Assembly: GCA_950295325.1 (NCBI GenBank)
Contig: OX485803.1
Span: 26,536,001-26,600,000, forward strand
Direction of reading: 5' to 3'
Length of the DNA stretch: 64,000 nt
Origin: Polytrichum commune
Lineage: Eukaryota; Streptophyta; Polytrichopsida; Polytrichales; Polytrichaceae
How positions within the stretch are numbered: the first letter of the stretch is position 1; the number at the start of each line of letters is the position of its first letter. The notes under the pieces are model-generated. The model was not told the DNA's origin, searched no databases, and was given only the letters and a program-made list of their open reading frames with translations. A program made the position numbers and the translations under genes. Positions 47,679 to 57,246 of this stretch are shown here, one piece after another.

Positions 47679-47706
47679 AAAGTCTCAATTTAACGAATAT
47701 AGTGTT
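47679..47706 (-). repeat. Right terminal inverted repeat of the large transposon
   Basis: Ends CGAATATAGTGTT, then TTTT and the interrupted copia RT. Confidence 0.85.
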
Positions 47707-47880
47707 TTTTGTGATAATAGCCGCATATGTAGATGTTTTGAACATCATCGAGACATCCGAAATGTGCAAACTTGCCCAAGATAATCTAACCCAAAAGTTC
47801 GACATGAAATGTTTTGGCCCCACTACATTTTGCTTATGACTTTAAGTCCATCATATGCTGGATGGCATATTCTTACATCA
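47707..47880 (+). pseudogene. Copia reverse transcriptase, second piece
   Basis: Reads VIIAAYVDVLNIIETSEM and NLTQKFDMKCFGPTTFCL, the palm region that follows the part ending at 31253. The catalytic YVDD is YVDV, so the enzyme was inactive even before disruption, or decayed later. A TGA near 47838 breaks the frame. Cut at 47880 by a solo LTR. Confidence 0.88.
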
Positions 47881-49293
47881 TGTCACCAAAAAGCCTCCAC
47901 CCTTCAATTTCGTCCTAGCCCGAATGGAGAAGTTTATAATGACATGTAGAGATTTCTTTCTTTGTAACACAATGTATGATTCCAATCTATCGTTGGAATA
48001 TACGCAACTTAGCCAAGTCTATACTATGTCTTCTTACACTCCTTAATCTCGGGTAATGTCACATCCTTGTATTTCTCTAAAGTCCACCCGGCCGCTTTAG
48101 CCATGCATGCCTTCAAAGATATCCCTCGTGTGAATCGAGTCCTCGCCGTTGATTCCACACTACTGCACGAACCTTCGCTTGTTGATTCCATGAAGCACAT
48201 AAGTTTAAGTATTAACAAATACTTGTGTAAGTTATGGTGGCCTCTCCTTTACAGGCCTTCACATTCCATTACTAAGTTCAACCTCAATGGTCAATCACCA
48301 ATACATTCAAAAGTTACACACACCCCTTCCTACCTAATGAATCCAACATTTTAAGTCTAAACATCATAAGTCAAAAACTATAAGAGTGTGTCACTAGTTT
48401 TTGGAAGTTTGGACATAGTCTCGGTTTTTTGGCTCTCAAAAATTCATATGAAGTCCAAAAAATGAGTTCTTGGTATCCATGGATAGGTAATGAAGTCCTC
48501 TACATGAATATGCAATAATATTTCTACTGCCACAAAGTATATGGTCGCAATTCTACGTTGTTCCCTTTGAACCTACACTTTTTCACCAGTTTTTGGAAGT
48601 TTGGACATAGTCTCGGTTTTTTGGCTCTCAAAAATTCATATGAAGTCCAACAAAACTAAATGCTCCAATAAGAGACTTTGCACATCCGCATAAATATAAG
48701 GCTAATCAATGTAAATTCAAGTATTCAAACAAAGCCATAAATTGAACTTTAAATCATTCACGCCCAACTATTACTAACAAGAGGTCAAGCCCTCTTCAAG
48801 GCCAACTAGCCTTGGCTCCTAACCTTACATCCATGCACACACACGTGCTCCTATCTTGCTTCCCACGTACCCACACTTATAACATGTGGAGTGCCAAGGA
48901 GCACGAAAGAAAGAGATGATGAGTGAGGGAAGAATGAGGGATTATATAGTGAATTTAAGGGGGCGAGCACCCTCAAGGCTCACGATAAGCCCTCGAGATT
49001 TCCTCCTACTTTGTAGGCTCTAATCCTGTCTTCTAAGCCTTTCTCCCTCAAATGATCAACAAATATCATAATTCAAACATTTAACTAACCTTGGCTTTCT
49101 ACCTACCACACTTTACCAAGGTTTGTCCTTCTCCTACTTAAATCTACTCCACAAAAGCCTAATGCTTCAAACTAAGCTTTCTTCAAGCTTCACTTTTTTT
49201 ATATTTTTGTGAATAATCATAAATCACCAAAACACCACTTGTAATATTTTACAAGTGTTAACAACCAATGTGGGCATCAATTTTGGGCTCACA
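47881..49293 (-). mobile_element. Solo LTR (1,413 bp) of a gypsy-type element
   Basis: TGTCACC at 47881 to GGGCTCACA at 49293, flanked by CATCA (47876-47880 and 49294-49298). The right end, reversed, starts TGTGAGCCCAAAA, as does the LTR ending at 54105, so the two are relatives and both lie on minus. It contains a direct repeat (48396 and 48588, starting CAGTTTTTGGAAGTTTGG; the first has CTAGTTTTTGG). No internal genes. It splits copia codons between LH and HQQAYVQEVL. Confidence 0.85.
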
Positions 49294-50160
49294 CATCAAC
49301 AAGCCTATGTGCAGGAAGTGTTAAAGATGTTTCGGATGGACGAGGCCAATTCATTGGCTGCACCAATGATTGGGAGGAGCAAAACGAACGACGACCCCTA
49401 CCAACCTCGTGAGGAGGAAGAGGAGGTAATAGATAAACAGAAATACCTCACCGCGGTTGGTTCATTCACCTAGCTAACGACCTACACCAGGCCCGACATC
49501 ACATTCGCCACGAGCATTTTCGCTAGAGATAGCCAAAACCCCACGATGCGGCACTGGAAGGGGTCAAGCATCTTCTAAGGTATTTACGAGGTACATCCGA
49601 CCTCGGATTATATTACCAACGAACTAACAAACCTGAAATGATAGGTTTTGCAGATTTAAGTTTCAGAATCGACCCGAACGCGGGTAAATCGCAAACATGT
49701 TACATCTTTCTCAAATGCGGAGCACCAATCTCGTGGAAGTCAACGAAGCAAATCATGGCCGCAACATCAACGAATCATGCCGAGCTGCTAGCCTTCCACG
49801 AGGCCGCCCGCGAGTGCGTTTGGTTGCGAACCATCGAAAGGATCATAAGGCAACAATGCAAAATCTGGAAGGAGGAGAAACTGACAATAGTATTCGAAGA
49901 CAATGCCGCTTGTATTCAGCAAATGTCTTCGGACTTCATCAAAGCCGACAGGACTAAGCACACTAGCCCTCATATTTTCAGTTTCTCCCAAGATTTGATA
50001 GATTAAGGTTAATTATAGAATCAGAGCATAACATAGCGGACATGCTCACCAAAGCCCTTCCGGCTTACAAACATAAAAAAATTGATGTATGCCGCTAAGA
50101 TGAGGTCGCTCCAAGACTTAGCCTTACTACATTGTAAACATTATTTTCTTTGTTAAGGTT
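49294..50160 (+). pseudogene. Copia RT end and RNase H, with stops
   Basis: HQQAYVQEVLKMFRMDEANS opens the RT connection, with a TAG near 49472 and a frameshift before the RNase H. RNase H reads GFADLSFRIDPNAGKSQTCY, ATSTNHAELLAFHEAARECV and VFEDNAACI, so the Asp-Glu-Asp triad is visible. Stops follow at about 50004. The end (DMLTKALP-like, near 50037) is present out of frame. Confidence 0.88.
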
Positions 50161-50210
50161 TTGTCCCGACTAGGGTTTTACTTGATAAAGTTTTTAATGA
50201 GGTTAACAAA

Positions 50211-50223
50211 AGGTTGAGGAGGA
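50211..50223 (+). promoter_or_regulatory. Copia polypurine tract
   Basis: GGTTGAGGAGGAG lies directly before the 3' LTR. Purine-rich apart from TT, as needed to prime plus-strand DNA. Confidence 0.65.
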
Positions 50224-50608
50224 GTCTAAGGAGATAAGTACAACCTCCTGTTAAACCTCATTAAGAGGTTAGGCTAATACACACTGATTAGCTCCACATG
50301 GGCAACATCTATATTAAGTGATAGGTAACCGCCAGGAGGCGGTCGTGCTTAGCGATACCCTGGTCCAGGGTATCAGTAGTTAATAGATGCCATGTCAATT
50401 AAGGGCCTCGGGATTTGTGCAACTACCCGAGGCCAGTCTAACGAGGATGCTAGTCTAAGGTGCTCCCAGGTGCTGCCACTTGGACCTAGTCATAGGGGCA
50501 GCCCGACTTGTATATAAGGCCAGGTTTTGGCATAAGCTAATCAGTTCAAGAGCTTGAGTTAGCACCGTCACTATGTTCCATTATACACATGGGTTCTCAC
50601 TCTTAACA
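50224..50608 (+). repeat. Copia 3' LTR
   Basis: Homologous to 22702-23085 throughout, with the TATA box at 50511-50517 and end CTTAACA. Followed by TSD AGGAC (50609-50613). Confidence 0.88.
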
Positions 50609-50990
50609 AGGACTATGTTATGCTATGTCCATTTCAAGCACAACGGAATTTTTGTGCAAACACAAGAACAATTGGATCATTAGTGGCAACAAAAACATAC
50701 AAAGAGAACAACGCACAAGATACATTTGAACACGGATATAAACATATGGGCACCAAAAATAAGAATTTTATTTTTACAATTCTCTATGTACAATTTGCTA
50801 GGGGGAACCGCGGTGAATCAGAGCATTCATACTATCCTAATTTTACATCTACAAAATTGTTTGTGCGCCGCCAAGATCGAGCGTAGTCGAATGCAGGGAG
50901 TCAAAGGGGATCGCGGGGGCACGTAGGGGGCAATTGTTGAGCATTTTGTTGTTGGGGCGGGTGGAGTTCCTCCTAGCTAAGGGGACATGG
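50609..50990 (-). mobile_element. Large transposon copy 1, second fragment (intron before the HAD exon)
   Basis: Reverse complement of about 44995-45395 (shared ATAACATAGTCC, TTCCGTT/TTTGCACAAA region, CTTGGCGGCGC, CCCGCGATCCCCTT). It continues exactly where 20651-22701 stops, proving that the copia element split one copy. Homology ends near 50988. Confidence 0.85.
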
Positions 50991-51093
50991 TACCCACGAA
51001 TCATATACACACTAAATCAAACCTCCTAATTTAAGCCGAAATCTCCTCTTCCTTTTCTTGTTTCAATGAGGCCAATGCCTTCAAAGCCGTGTT

Positions 51094-51756
51094 TTAGCCG
51101 ACCTTCAGCCTAAATTCATTCAAAAACTCCCTTTGTAATTGCTCCCATTTTCTAAAATGTCCCTCGGCATGGTCTCTATACCACTCATAAGCCTCATCCT
51201 CTAAAGTGGTAGGGAACCAAACCAACCAATACCCTTGATTAGTCACCAGAGAACTAGCCAACCTCTCAATGTACCTCTCCATATGCCTAGATGGATCCTC
51301 ATCTTCAGTTCTATAAAACTTAGGAAGGTGGGATGGCATGTCCACTGCCGCTAAGTTTTGTGGAACCACAATTGGCAGACCTCTCGGTCTAACCAATGGA
51401 TCAATGGGATCCACATGTGGTATGGGCACGTCTTCGCCTCCATCCTGAGCCATGGTAACTAGTGTATCCACTCCAATGTCCCTATCAATTTCTATTGGAA
51501 TGCCTTCCCTAAATGTATCAATCTCTGATGGTGTCTCGTCGCCCAACTCAGAAGGGGTTGTCTCTTTCTCGAGTTGAGCCTCTACCTCTAATGTTCCTAA
51601 CAATGAGCTAACACTAGGCTCCACATTCAAGCAACCTTCTAATCTAACTCCAACTTCTTCCACTACTTCAGTGTTCTTAGATAGTCTCCTCCTACGTGTA
51701 AATCTATCTACTCCTAATTCCAACCTTGGTTTTTGAGATCGAGTCTTGCTTTGCAT
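51094..51756 (-). CDS. Gypsy gag fragment
   Basis: 220 residues from MQSKTRSQKPRLELG to FRLKVG. The C-terminal part (LPKFYRTEDEDPSRHMERYI; WFPTTLEDEAYEWYRDHAEG; WEQLQREFLNEF) is the Retrotrans_gag domain of Ty3/gypsy capsids. It ends at a stop in the gag domain, so the polyprotein is truncated. The N-terminal 120 residues are acidic and unrecognised. Confidence 0.82.
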   Translation of the reverse strand: MQSKTRSQKPRLELGVDRFTRRRRLSKNTEVVEEVGVRLEGCLNVEPSVSSLLGTLEVEAQLEKETTPSELGDETPSEIDTFREGIPIEIDRDIGVDTLVTMAQDGGEDVPIPHVDPIDPLVRPRGLPIVVPQNLAAVDMPSHLPKFYRTEDEDPSRHMERYIERLASSLVTNQGYWLVWFPTTLEDEAYEWYRDHAEGHFRKWEQLQREFLNEFRLKVG

Positions 51757-52618
51757 TCCCCAAGGAATCGATCAACCCTCACTTGACCAAGCATACCCCT
51801 CGCTACCTTCATTCACTAATGTTTTCATTTTTCTTGGTGTAATTTAAAATTGAGGAGGTGAGGAAAAAGAACCTGCAAGCCCACTTAAGTGAAAAATCCC
51901 AAACAGGAGACAGGCATGTTCATGTCAATTCTCAATCAAGCCGGAGAATCACCTCCGCATTCTTCTTCAAATTGGCACTCACCAAAATACCGAGAGTGAA
52001 CGGCTGACCTTCGCCATGCACAGCATTAAAGACTGAGGCATCACCCTCTCGTCTCCAACACAATGCGATAACTAGGGAATTACCCTCTACAACGGATGAC
52101 GACAAAGACAAGTACAAAAATCCTCCTTAATTAATTAGCAATTTCACTTTGAAGGATGTCATACCTCAAGCAATTCGCTTCCCCCTGCACGTTAGCACTT
52201 ACTCTCGACCGTGATTCAATGTGACATCAATACAACAACTCTAAACTAACAATTCTAATCTACACATCAAATTCAAAAATCCCCTAACTTGGAGACTCAC
52301 CCTAAGCCGAGTGTCAAAGTTGACTCTTCCTAAAATTAATTATCCCTCTAAAATTTAGTGAACTAATGATCGTAAGCTTAGTGTTATGTCCTTATGCCAT
52401 TCCCAAGAGAGTTTAGGACCTTACCTCAAGCCGTGCTCCCTCCTCAAAACAATACGCATGATTGAAAATGCAATTCATTTCAAGAAAAGAAATTGAAATA
52501 CCACTAATCTAATAAAACATAAGAATTCAAAAACCAATGTGAAACGCTTACCACGCCCAAGCGCTCCTTCCTCTCTCTCAAGTTTGTGTCTCCAAGTCTT
52601 GATCCTAAGTCCCGCTTC

Positions 52619-52637
52619 ACTCCCGGCGGACGCACCA
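52619..52637 (-). promoter_or_regulatory. Gypsy primer binding site
   Basis: On minus, TGGTGCGTCCGCCGGGAGT lies four bases after the LTR. It resembles the TGGCGCCGTTGCCGGGG-type sites used by many plant gypsy elements. Confidence 0.6.
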
Positions 52638-52641
52638 TTTA

Positions 52642-54105
52642 TGTCAGCCACAAACTCCCACCTTTAGCGTCGTAGTCCAGGTGAGAGCCCGTAGCCAACA
52701 TGCACTCGTTAATTTTTACCTCTGGATGCTCGAGTCCATAGAAGCCGCCGTGCAAATATTGAACTCACAAGTCTTTATTTAAAGAGTTTGAGGTACCAAC
52801 ATTTACAAATACTTGTACCCCGCTTCTTAAATCCACACATTAATCCATAATGGAAATAAATCTAAACTCTACTCTCCTAAGTGCCCCAAGTCTGCCTATG
52901 CTCAAGTTGGGCTTAAACCCCACTAATTTTAATGCCCTTCAACCCCCTAATCCCACAACCTAGCATGGTATGGTCTCCCCTTATGCCAGATCACCACTTG
53001 GTTCCTTCCTCATTAGGCAGCTAGTGCAGCAGCGTAGGACTGCTGGTTAATGCAGCAGTGCCCCTGGTACAACACCCAAACCCGTCCAGAAGCGTCTCCC
53101 CAAACATGTTACCGTTCCAGCCAACCGCAGCTGCCGAGGTTGGCCTCTACCCGGGTGTCCACGACCTCACTGAGGCTCAGCTACCTGCCACTCCAGGTTG
53201 CTGCACCCAGTGCGACCCTCTTCACAACCTCCCCAATTCTGATTCTTGAGGCATTGAGCCAAGAATTCGGCAATGCCTTTGGTCACCAGATTACTGGGCC
53301 CAGCCCTTCGACCTCTTCATCCGAGCCGACTGAATGCCACAAAGAATCAGCAATTTTTGGTGTACCTAATACATTGATCCTCGGCCGCTTAAAGCCAGGA
53401 AGTCTTCGGAATCTCGCCCAGTCCAGAAGTGTTTCTCAGCCACATTGGCACATATGAATTTGCATTCGTTGGTTGGATGCGCACACTCCCTTCCTTCCGA
53501 ATTCTAGCCATTCTGTCATAAGCTAGCACCCCACTTCAGGCCTTCTCCAAATTGAATCCTCTGCCGCCTTCTTCCTCAAATTTTAAGGTTTCGGCAGCAG
53601 CATTGTCCCACGATTCTTCCCGGTTCCCTCACCAGGCCATCACCCTCTCCTTTTCCTTTTGGGCTTCATGCGGCTGCCTCCCTTGTGCGCCGCTGCGGCA
53701 GCGGTGTCCCCCCTGTGTCTATAGAAGCGAGAGATAGCAAGAACACCCACACCCCATCCCCTTGTTGGACCAGACTTTCCTGGATCCTAGAATCGGGCCC
53801 TGTTCCCCCGAAACCGAAGGTTGGCTATCCTAACCCAAACCAGACCCCGCCCTTAATCGGACAATTAGCTACAAGACCACCCATCCTAATGCCCTAAGTT
53901 TTAACCACAACCAGCTTGACTCCACAATATTTTTCTCTTCTTTTTCTACTCTCCCTTCTTGACCATCCATGCAATCTCAACCAAACTAATTTTCTTCACT
54001 TCAACCCAACTCACACTTCTAAACACATTAAATGACTACCAATCCTACGTCTTACTATCAACTTTAAGCATTACTGAGATGTGTGCACCTATTTTTGGGC
54101 TCACA
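52642..54105 (-). repeat. Gypsy 5' LTR (1,464 bp)
   Basis: Plus-strand bounds TGTCAGCC and GGGCTCACA, i.e. TG...CA on minus starting TGTGAGCCC. C-rich inside, with no coding frame that I accept. The terminus is shared with the solo LTR at 47881-49293. Confidence 0.75.
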
Positions 54106-55366
54106 CAGAGGTTCGGGTATTTGGGTTGTAGCCCTCATGGCCATTTCTTACGGGTTGATTCGCCTCACCCTATCAAGAGGGTTTTCACCCCCCTGAACAA
54201 CCTCATCAACGTAACTACCCGGAATCCAATCGAGGATGTCCATCTTCTTCGCCAGCGATTTCTACGTCCTGTAAAATTGCAGATCGCCATCCTCTATGTA
54301 GGAGTAGATGTTCAACCCCAACATCTACACAATCCAAGTTATATAGAAATTAGAATTTGTGGAGGCAGAGACGTAAACAAGACCAAAAACAATGTCTAGT
54401 TTGGGTCAACCGATCCAAACCAGCAAAGAGCCTAGTTTGGATCTATCGACCCAAACTGCGCACGAGGTATATAATGTCACTTACCATGGCAGCATAGACG
54501 GGTTTCGAGCCACCGAAGACGTTGAAGATGCAGTCCCCTCTCCTCGTCATCGTCCTCATCATTTGTAGGTAGAATTCCATCCGCAGCTCATCTACAGGAT
54601 AGTTTACGTATTTGGCCTTGTCGTAGAGGCACTTGTTGGCACCCAACCTTTCTGGAACTTTGAAGAGTTTGTCCATCCGGGATATAGGGTGGTTCTGCAC
54701 CTTCAACAACTCCGCTTTGTACACGAAATACAAACACAAGATGTTGACGACCTTGGTCTTCTCGTCCTTCAAGGTCGTGTAGGCCCCCTCCGCTGGTACG
54801 GCGATGTAGTGAGACTTGGAGACTGCATACTCCGGCTGCAATTTCCGGACAAGCTCGTACACCTACTCCGTCCTCCTATCCTCGACTATCCAAAGCCAGA
54901 TATCTATCTCCCTGAACTTAGGGCTCACATAATTGACGAACTTAGATAGGAAGGGGTCGTAAAACAAGGTGTTCATCATGTCCTCAAATGAGCTTCCAGG
55001 AATGTTCCTGAAATCTATCATTCCAAACGGAAAGTGGTCCCCTACTTTCGTCCTTATCGCCATTATGGCCTCCTGACTTGGCTAGCCCTGGATTTTCAAA
55101 GGCTCGAAGGTGACAAGGTTGAAATGCGCATCCCTTTCAAACCGGACAATCTTTTTCTCCTTTATGAAGTTGGAGAAAACACGATTGGTGTGTTCTGGAA
55201 ACGCCCGGTTCTTCCCACCCTTAACTAGCTTGGACCTTAGGAAGTATTTCCCTGCCTCCCTAATTAGAGCCGCCATGGACGCACAGGTGAACTTGTACTC
55301 AGCTTTGAATGCTTTCTAGTTTGCCTCATGGACCTCGCCATCCACGAAAATGTTCTTCTCCGGCAC
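54106..55366 (-). mobile_element. Large transposon copy 1, third fragment (exon C start, intron, exon B)
   Basis: Minus-strand homologue of 42245-43670: the start of exon C (54106-54325), the palindrome intron with two palindromes (54400, 54434), and exon B from its 3' end (54486) back to about 55366, where homology stops abruptly at ENIFVDGEVHEAN-like codons. The coding parts have frameshifts and stops (for example a TAG near 54863), so it is dead. The rest of copy 1, with its other terminus, is missing. Confidence 0.83.
54400..54455. repeat. Two degenerate 22-bp palindromes in copy 1
   Basis: GTTTGGGTCA..CGATCCAAAC and GTTTGGATCT..CGACCCAAAC-type copies, in the intron that has seven perfect copies in copy 2. 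Confidence 0.8.
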
Positions 55367-57220
55367 CAATTGGACGACACTCTTATGTGAGCGGTGAACG
55401 GAGAGCGGAGAGGAAGTAAAAATAATAAACTTCCTAAACTAAATTTAGAAATATTTTTTAAATGATCAAATATACTCAGAATATTCTATCTTCTTCCAAA
55501 CATAATAAACATTTAAGACCTATTTCCGTGGAATGCATAGGTCTTAAATTGAATAAAAAAAACCCTCAATTTGAAATTGTCTCATTAAGTTTGGAAACCG
55601 TGAAGTGCTAAAATGATAGAAAAATTGTGATATAATAGATAAATATATGATTAAAACCAAGGATGATCCCAAGAAAGAATAATGAAAATGATACTTTTGA
55701 GATTGGTATAATTGAAGAATGAGTTAATCAAAATATAAAGGGTAACCAATTTGCTTCATTTTTATTCCATCACTTTTGTCTTTGTCCTATATGTGAATCA
55801 ACTCTAGAGCTTGGACTGCAACAATTATTGTTCATGGTCGAAGAGATTATCTTGAGCTGAATATATATGAGGATATAATTTAAACTCATACCCAATATGA
55901 ATGTAGATACACATGCACACAATGGGAGAGGAGAGAGACATGTTTGTTGGCCTACGATGGGAGAAGGAAATTAGATTATTAGGAGATCCGCATGTTCCTT
56001 TTAATCCATTGTCGGAACATGACATAGGCGCTGCAAATCGATATAGTGATGATTACGAGCTCACTCCATTTTCGCAGTCCACACAAGCCTGGAGGTGGAG
56101 GATGCAGGAGGAGTAGAAATGATATGCAAAAAATGATAAGAGACGAGCGGATGTGCCGGAGAAGGACGCTGATGTGAATGAAGACAAGTCAATCAACACG
56201 GAGGAGGAGGTGAAGGTAGTAGGCGAATCTTCGAGGTCTTTGTCGTTTCGCGAGATGATGAAAAGATTATCCCCGCATCGTCGTCCATTGAAGGATCGAA
56301 TGAGGGATAAAACGGTTTCATACATTGATTTGCTTCGACCGGGTCCACCTCCATCAAGAAGGGACGATGAAATGAAGTCCGAACCATCTAGACATATGAA
56401 ACACCTCCAAATTGAATATATAGTGTTCAACCGGGAGGGAGACACATCACACAATTGAATATTATAATACAACATTTTGAAGGGAATAAAAATAATCCAT
56501 GACATTGTATTTATTATAACAAACACTTATGAGTTCACATGAGGTCCACAAATGGCCACATTTATTAAGGCACAATGTAGTGCTAAGCAAAGAAAATTTC
56601 TAGAAAGTAGATTGTGTCAAGAGGCCCCCTTCAAGGATGAGTTTGACCTCATTGAAGCTAAATGTCGGGGCGTGAATGAACAAGTGAACATCGGGGTCTA
56701 CATTAGAGACCTTGACAAATATGAAGTAAAGGTACTTATAATGCAGGAATGAAATTTGTTTGCGGCCAAACTTTGATATCATATCCTTGAAGGCCGGGCA
56801 ATTACACTCAGGCAGAGAACTCATTGTGAGTTGGTAAATTGATTATGTGGGTGCAGGTTTGGATTGCAACATGATCACGCAATCAAATCCAGGGCGTGGA
56901 ATCGTGGTGACCTTCAAGGTAGTCCCGTCCATAGCTCGTGCAGATGTCACCATCTGTATTTGTTTTGTTGATGGTGCGGTAGCAGACCATCTTGTATACT
57001 TGGACTGCCTAAAAGAAGATCGAGGGGAGGAGCGGATGTGCTAAAAAGGCGAGTGGGCGTGATGCATTTTTTTTGCGGGAGCTGAAAACCAGCATTTTCA
57101 AGCTTCGGACGAGTGAGGTTGGTACCAAGCTTGACAGGCCACACGGGCGGGATTGGAGGTCGTTCTTGGTCAGCAGAGAATTTGTCGACCCACTTGCGAC
57201 GCGAACCTTTCATACAACGC
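55367..57220. other. Unassigned stretch with weak coding remnants
   Basis: 55367-55900 is AT-rich with nothing recognised. On plus, 55913-56116 and 56153-56458 lie in the same frame, separated by stops near 56114-56120, and read FVGLRWEKEIRLLGDPHVPF then SLSFREMMKRLSPHRRPLKD; 56552-56752 reads LCQEAPFKDEFDLIEAKCRG. They could be remnants of a transposon gene, but I cannot name the family. Confidence 0.35.
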
Positions 57221-57246
57221 TCAATGTTGTCCGGGAAAAAAAAACT

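Larger units (their letters stand above)
31254..47706. mobile_element. Large TIR DNA transposon, copy 2 (16.45 kb), apparently complete
   Basis: The left end AACACTATATTCGTTAAATT at 31254 and its reverse complement ending at 47706 form a terminal inverted repeat; the match extends to about 28 bp (through TTGAGACTTTTT). It splits the copia RT exactly: codons before it end in DGF and after it continue VIIAAYVD. TTTT flanks both sides, and collapsing one TTTT restores the copia frame, so the TSD is TTTT or a shorter T run. Both ends carry the same subterminal repeat. Contents: a DUF7869-like gene on minus, an array of 22-bp palindromes, nested repeats and a MITE, and a divergent multi-exon unit with DGQH, unknown, coiled-coil and HAD parts. 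The CACTA start recalls En/Spm elements, but I see no tnp2-type transposase. Confidence 0.85.
22702..50608 (+). mobile_element. Ty1/copia retrotransposon, 27.9 kb as it stands because of nested insertions
   Basis: LTRs at 22702-23085 and 50224-50608, flanked by AGGAC on both sides. Gag-protease-integrase-RT lies at 27807-31253 and 47707-47880, and RNase H at 49294-50100. Three insertions account for most of the length: a pogo-like element (23164-26614), copy 2 of the large DNA transposon (31254-47706), and a solo LTR (47881-49293). Removing them leaves an element of about 6.6 kb, fairly long for copia. The order GAG-PR-INT-RT-RH is diagnostic of copia. The body carries frameshifts and stops and is dead. 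Confidence 0.88.
50991..54105 (-). mobile_element. Ty3/gypsy-type element, truncated at its 3' side
   Basis: Minus-strand element: 5' LTR at 54105-52642, primer binding site at 52637-52619, gag at 51756-51094. The pol genes and second LTR are missing, and the left edge abuts copy 1 sequence with about 1.3 kb of that transposon also lost, indicating a deletion that removed both. On the right, CAGAG (54106-54110) would be its target duplication; the partner is deleted. Confidence 0.75.

Noticed and set aside
31256..47704. Direct assignment of the large transposon to En/Spm (CACTA) from its CACTATATT start
   Set aside because: With the ends at CACTA and TAGTG the 3-bp flanks (TAA and TTT) do not match, and no tnp2-type transposase is present. 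Ends at AACACTA with a T-run duplication fit better.
53050..53897. Plus-strand frames in a C-rich stretch (53050-53457 and others)
   Set aside because: They lie inside the gypsy LTR; composition explains the open frames.
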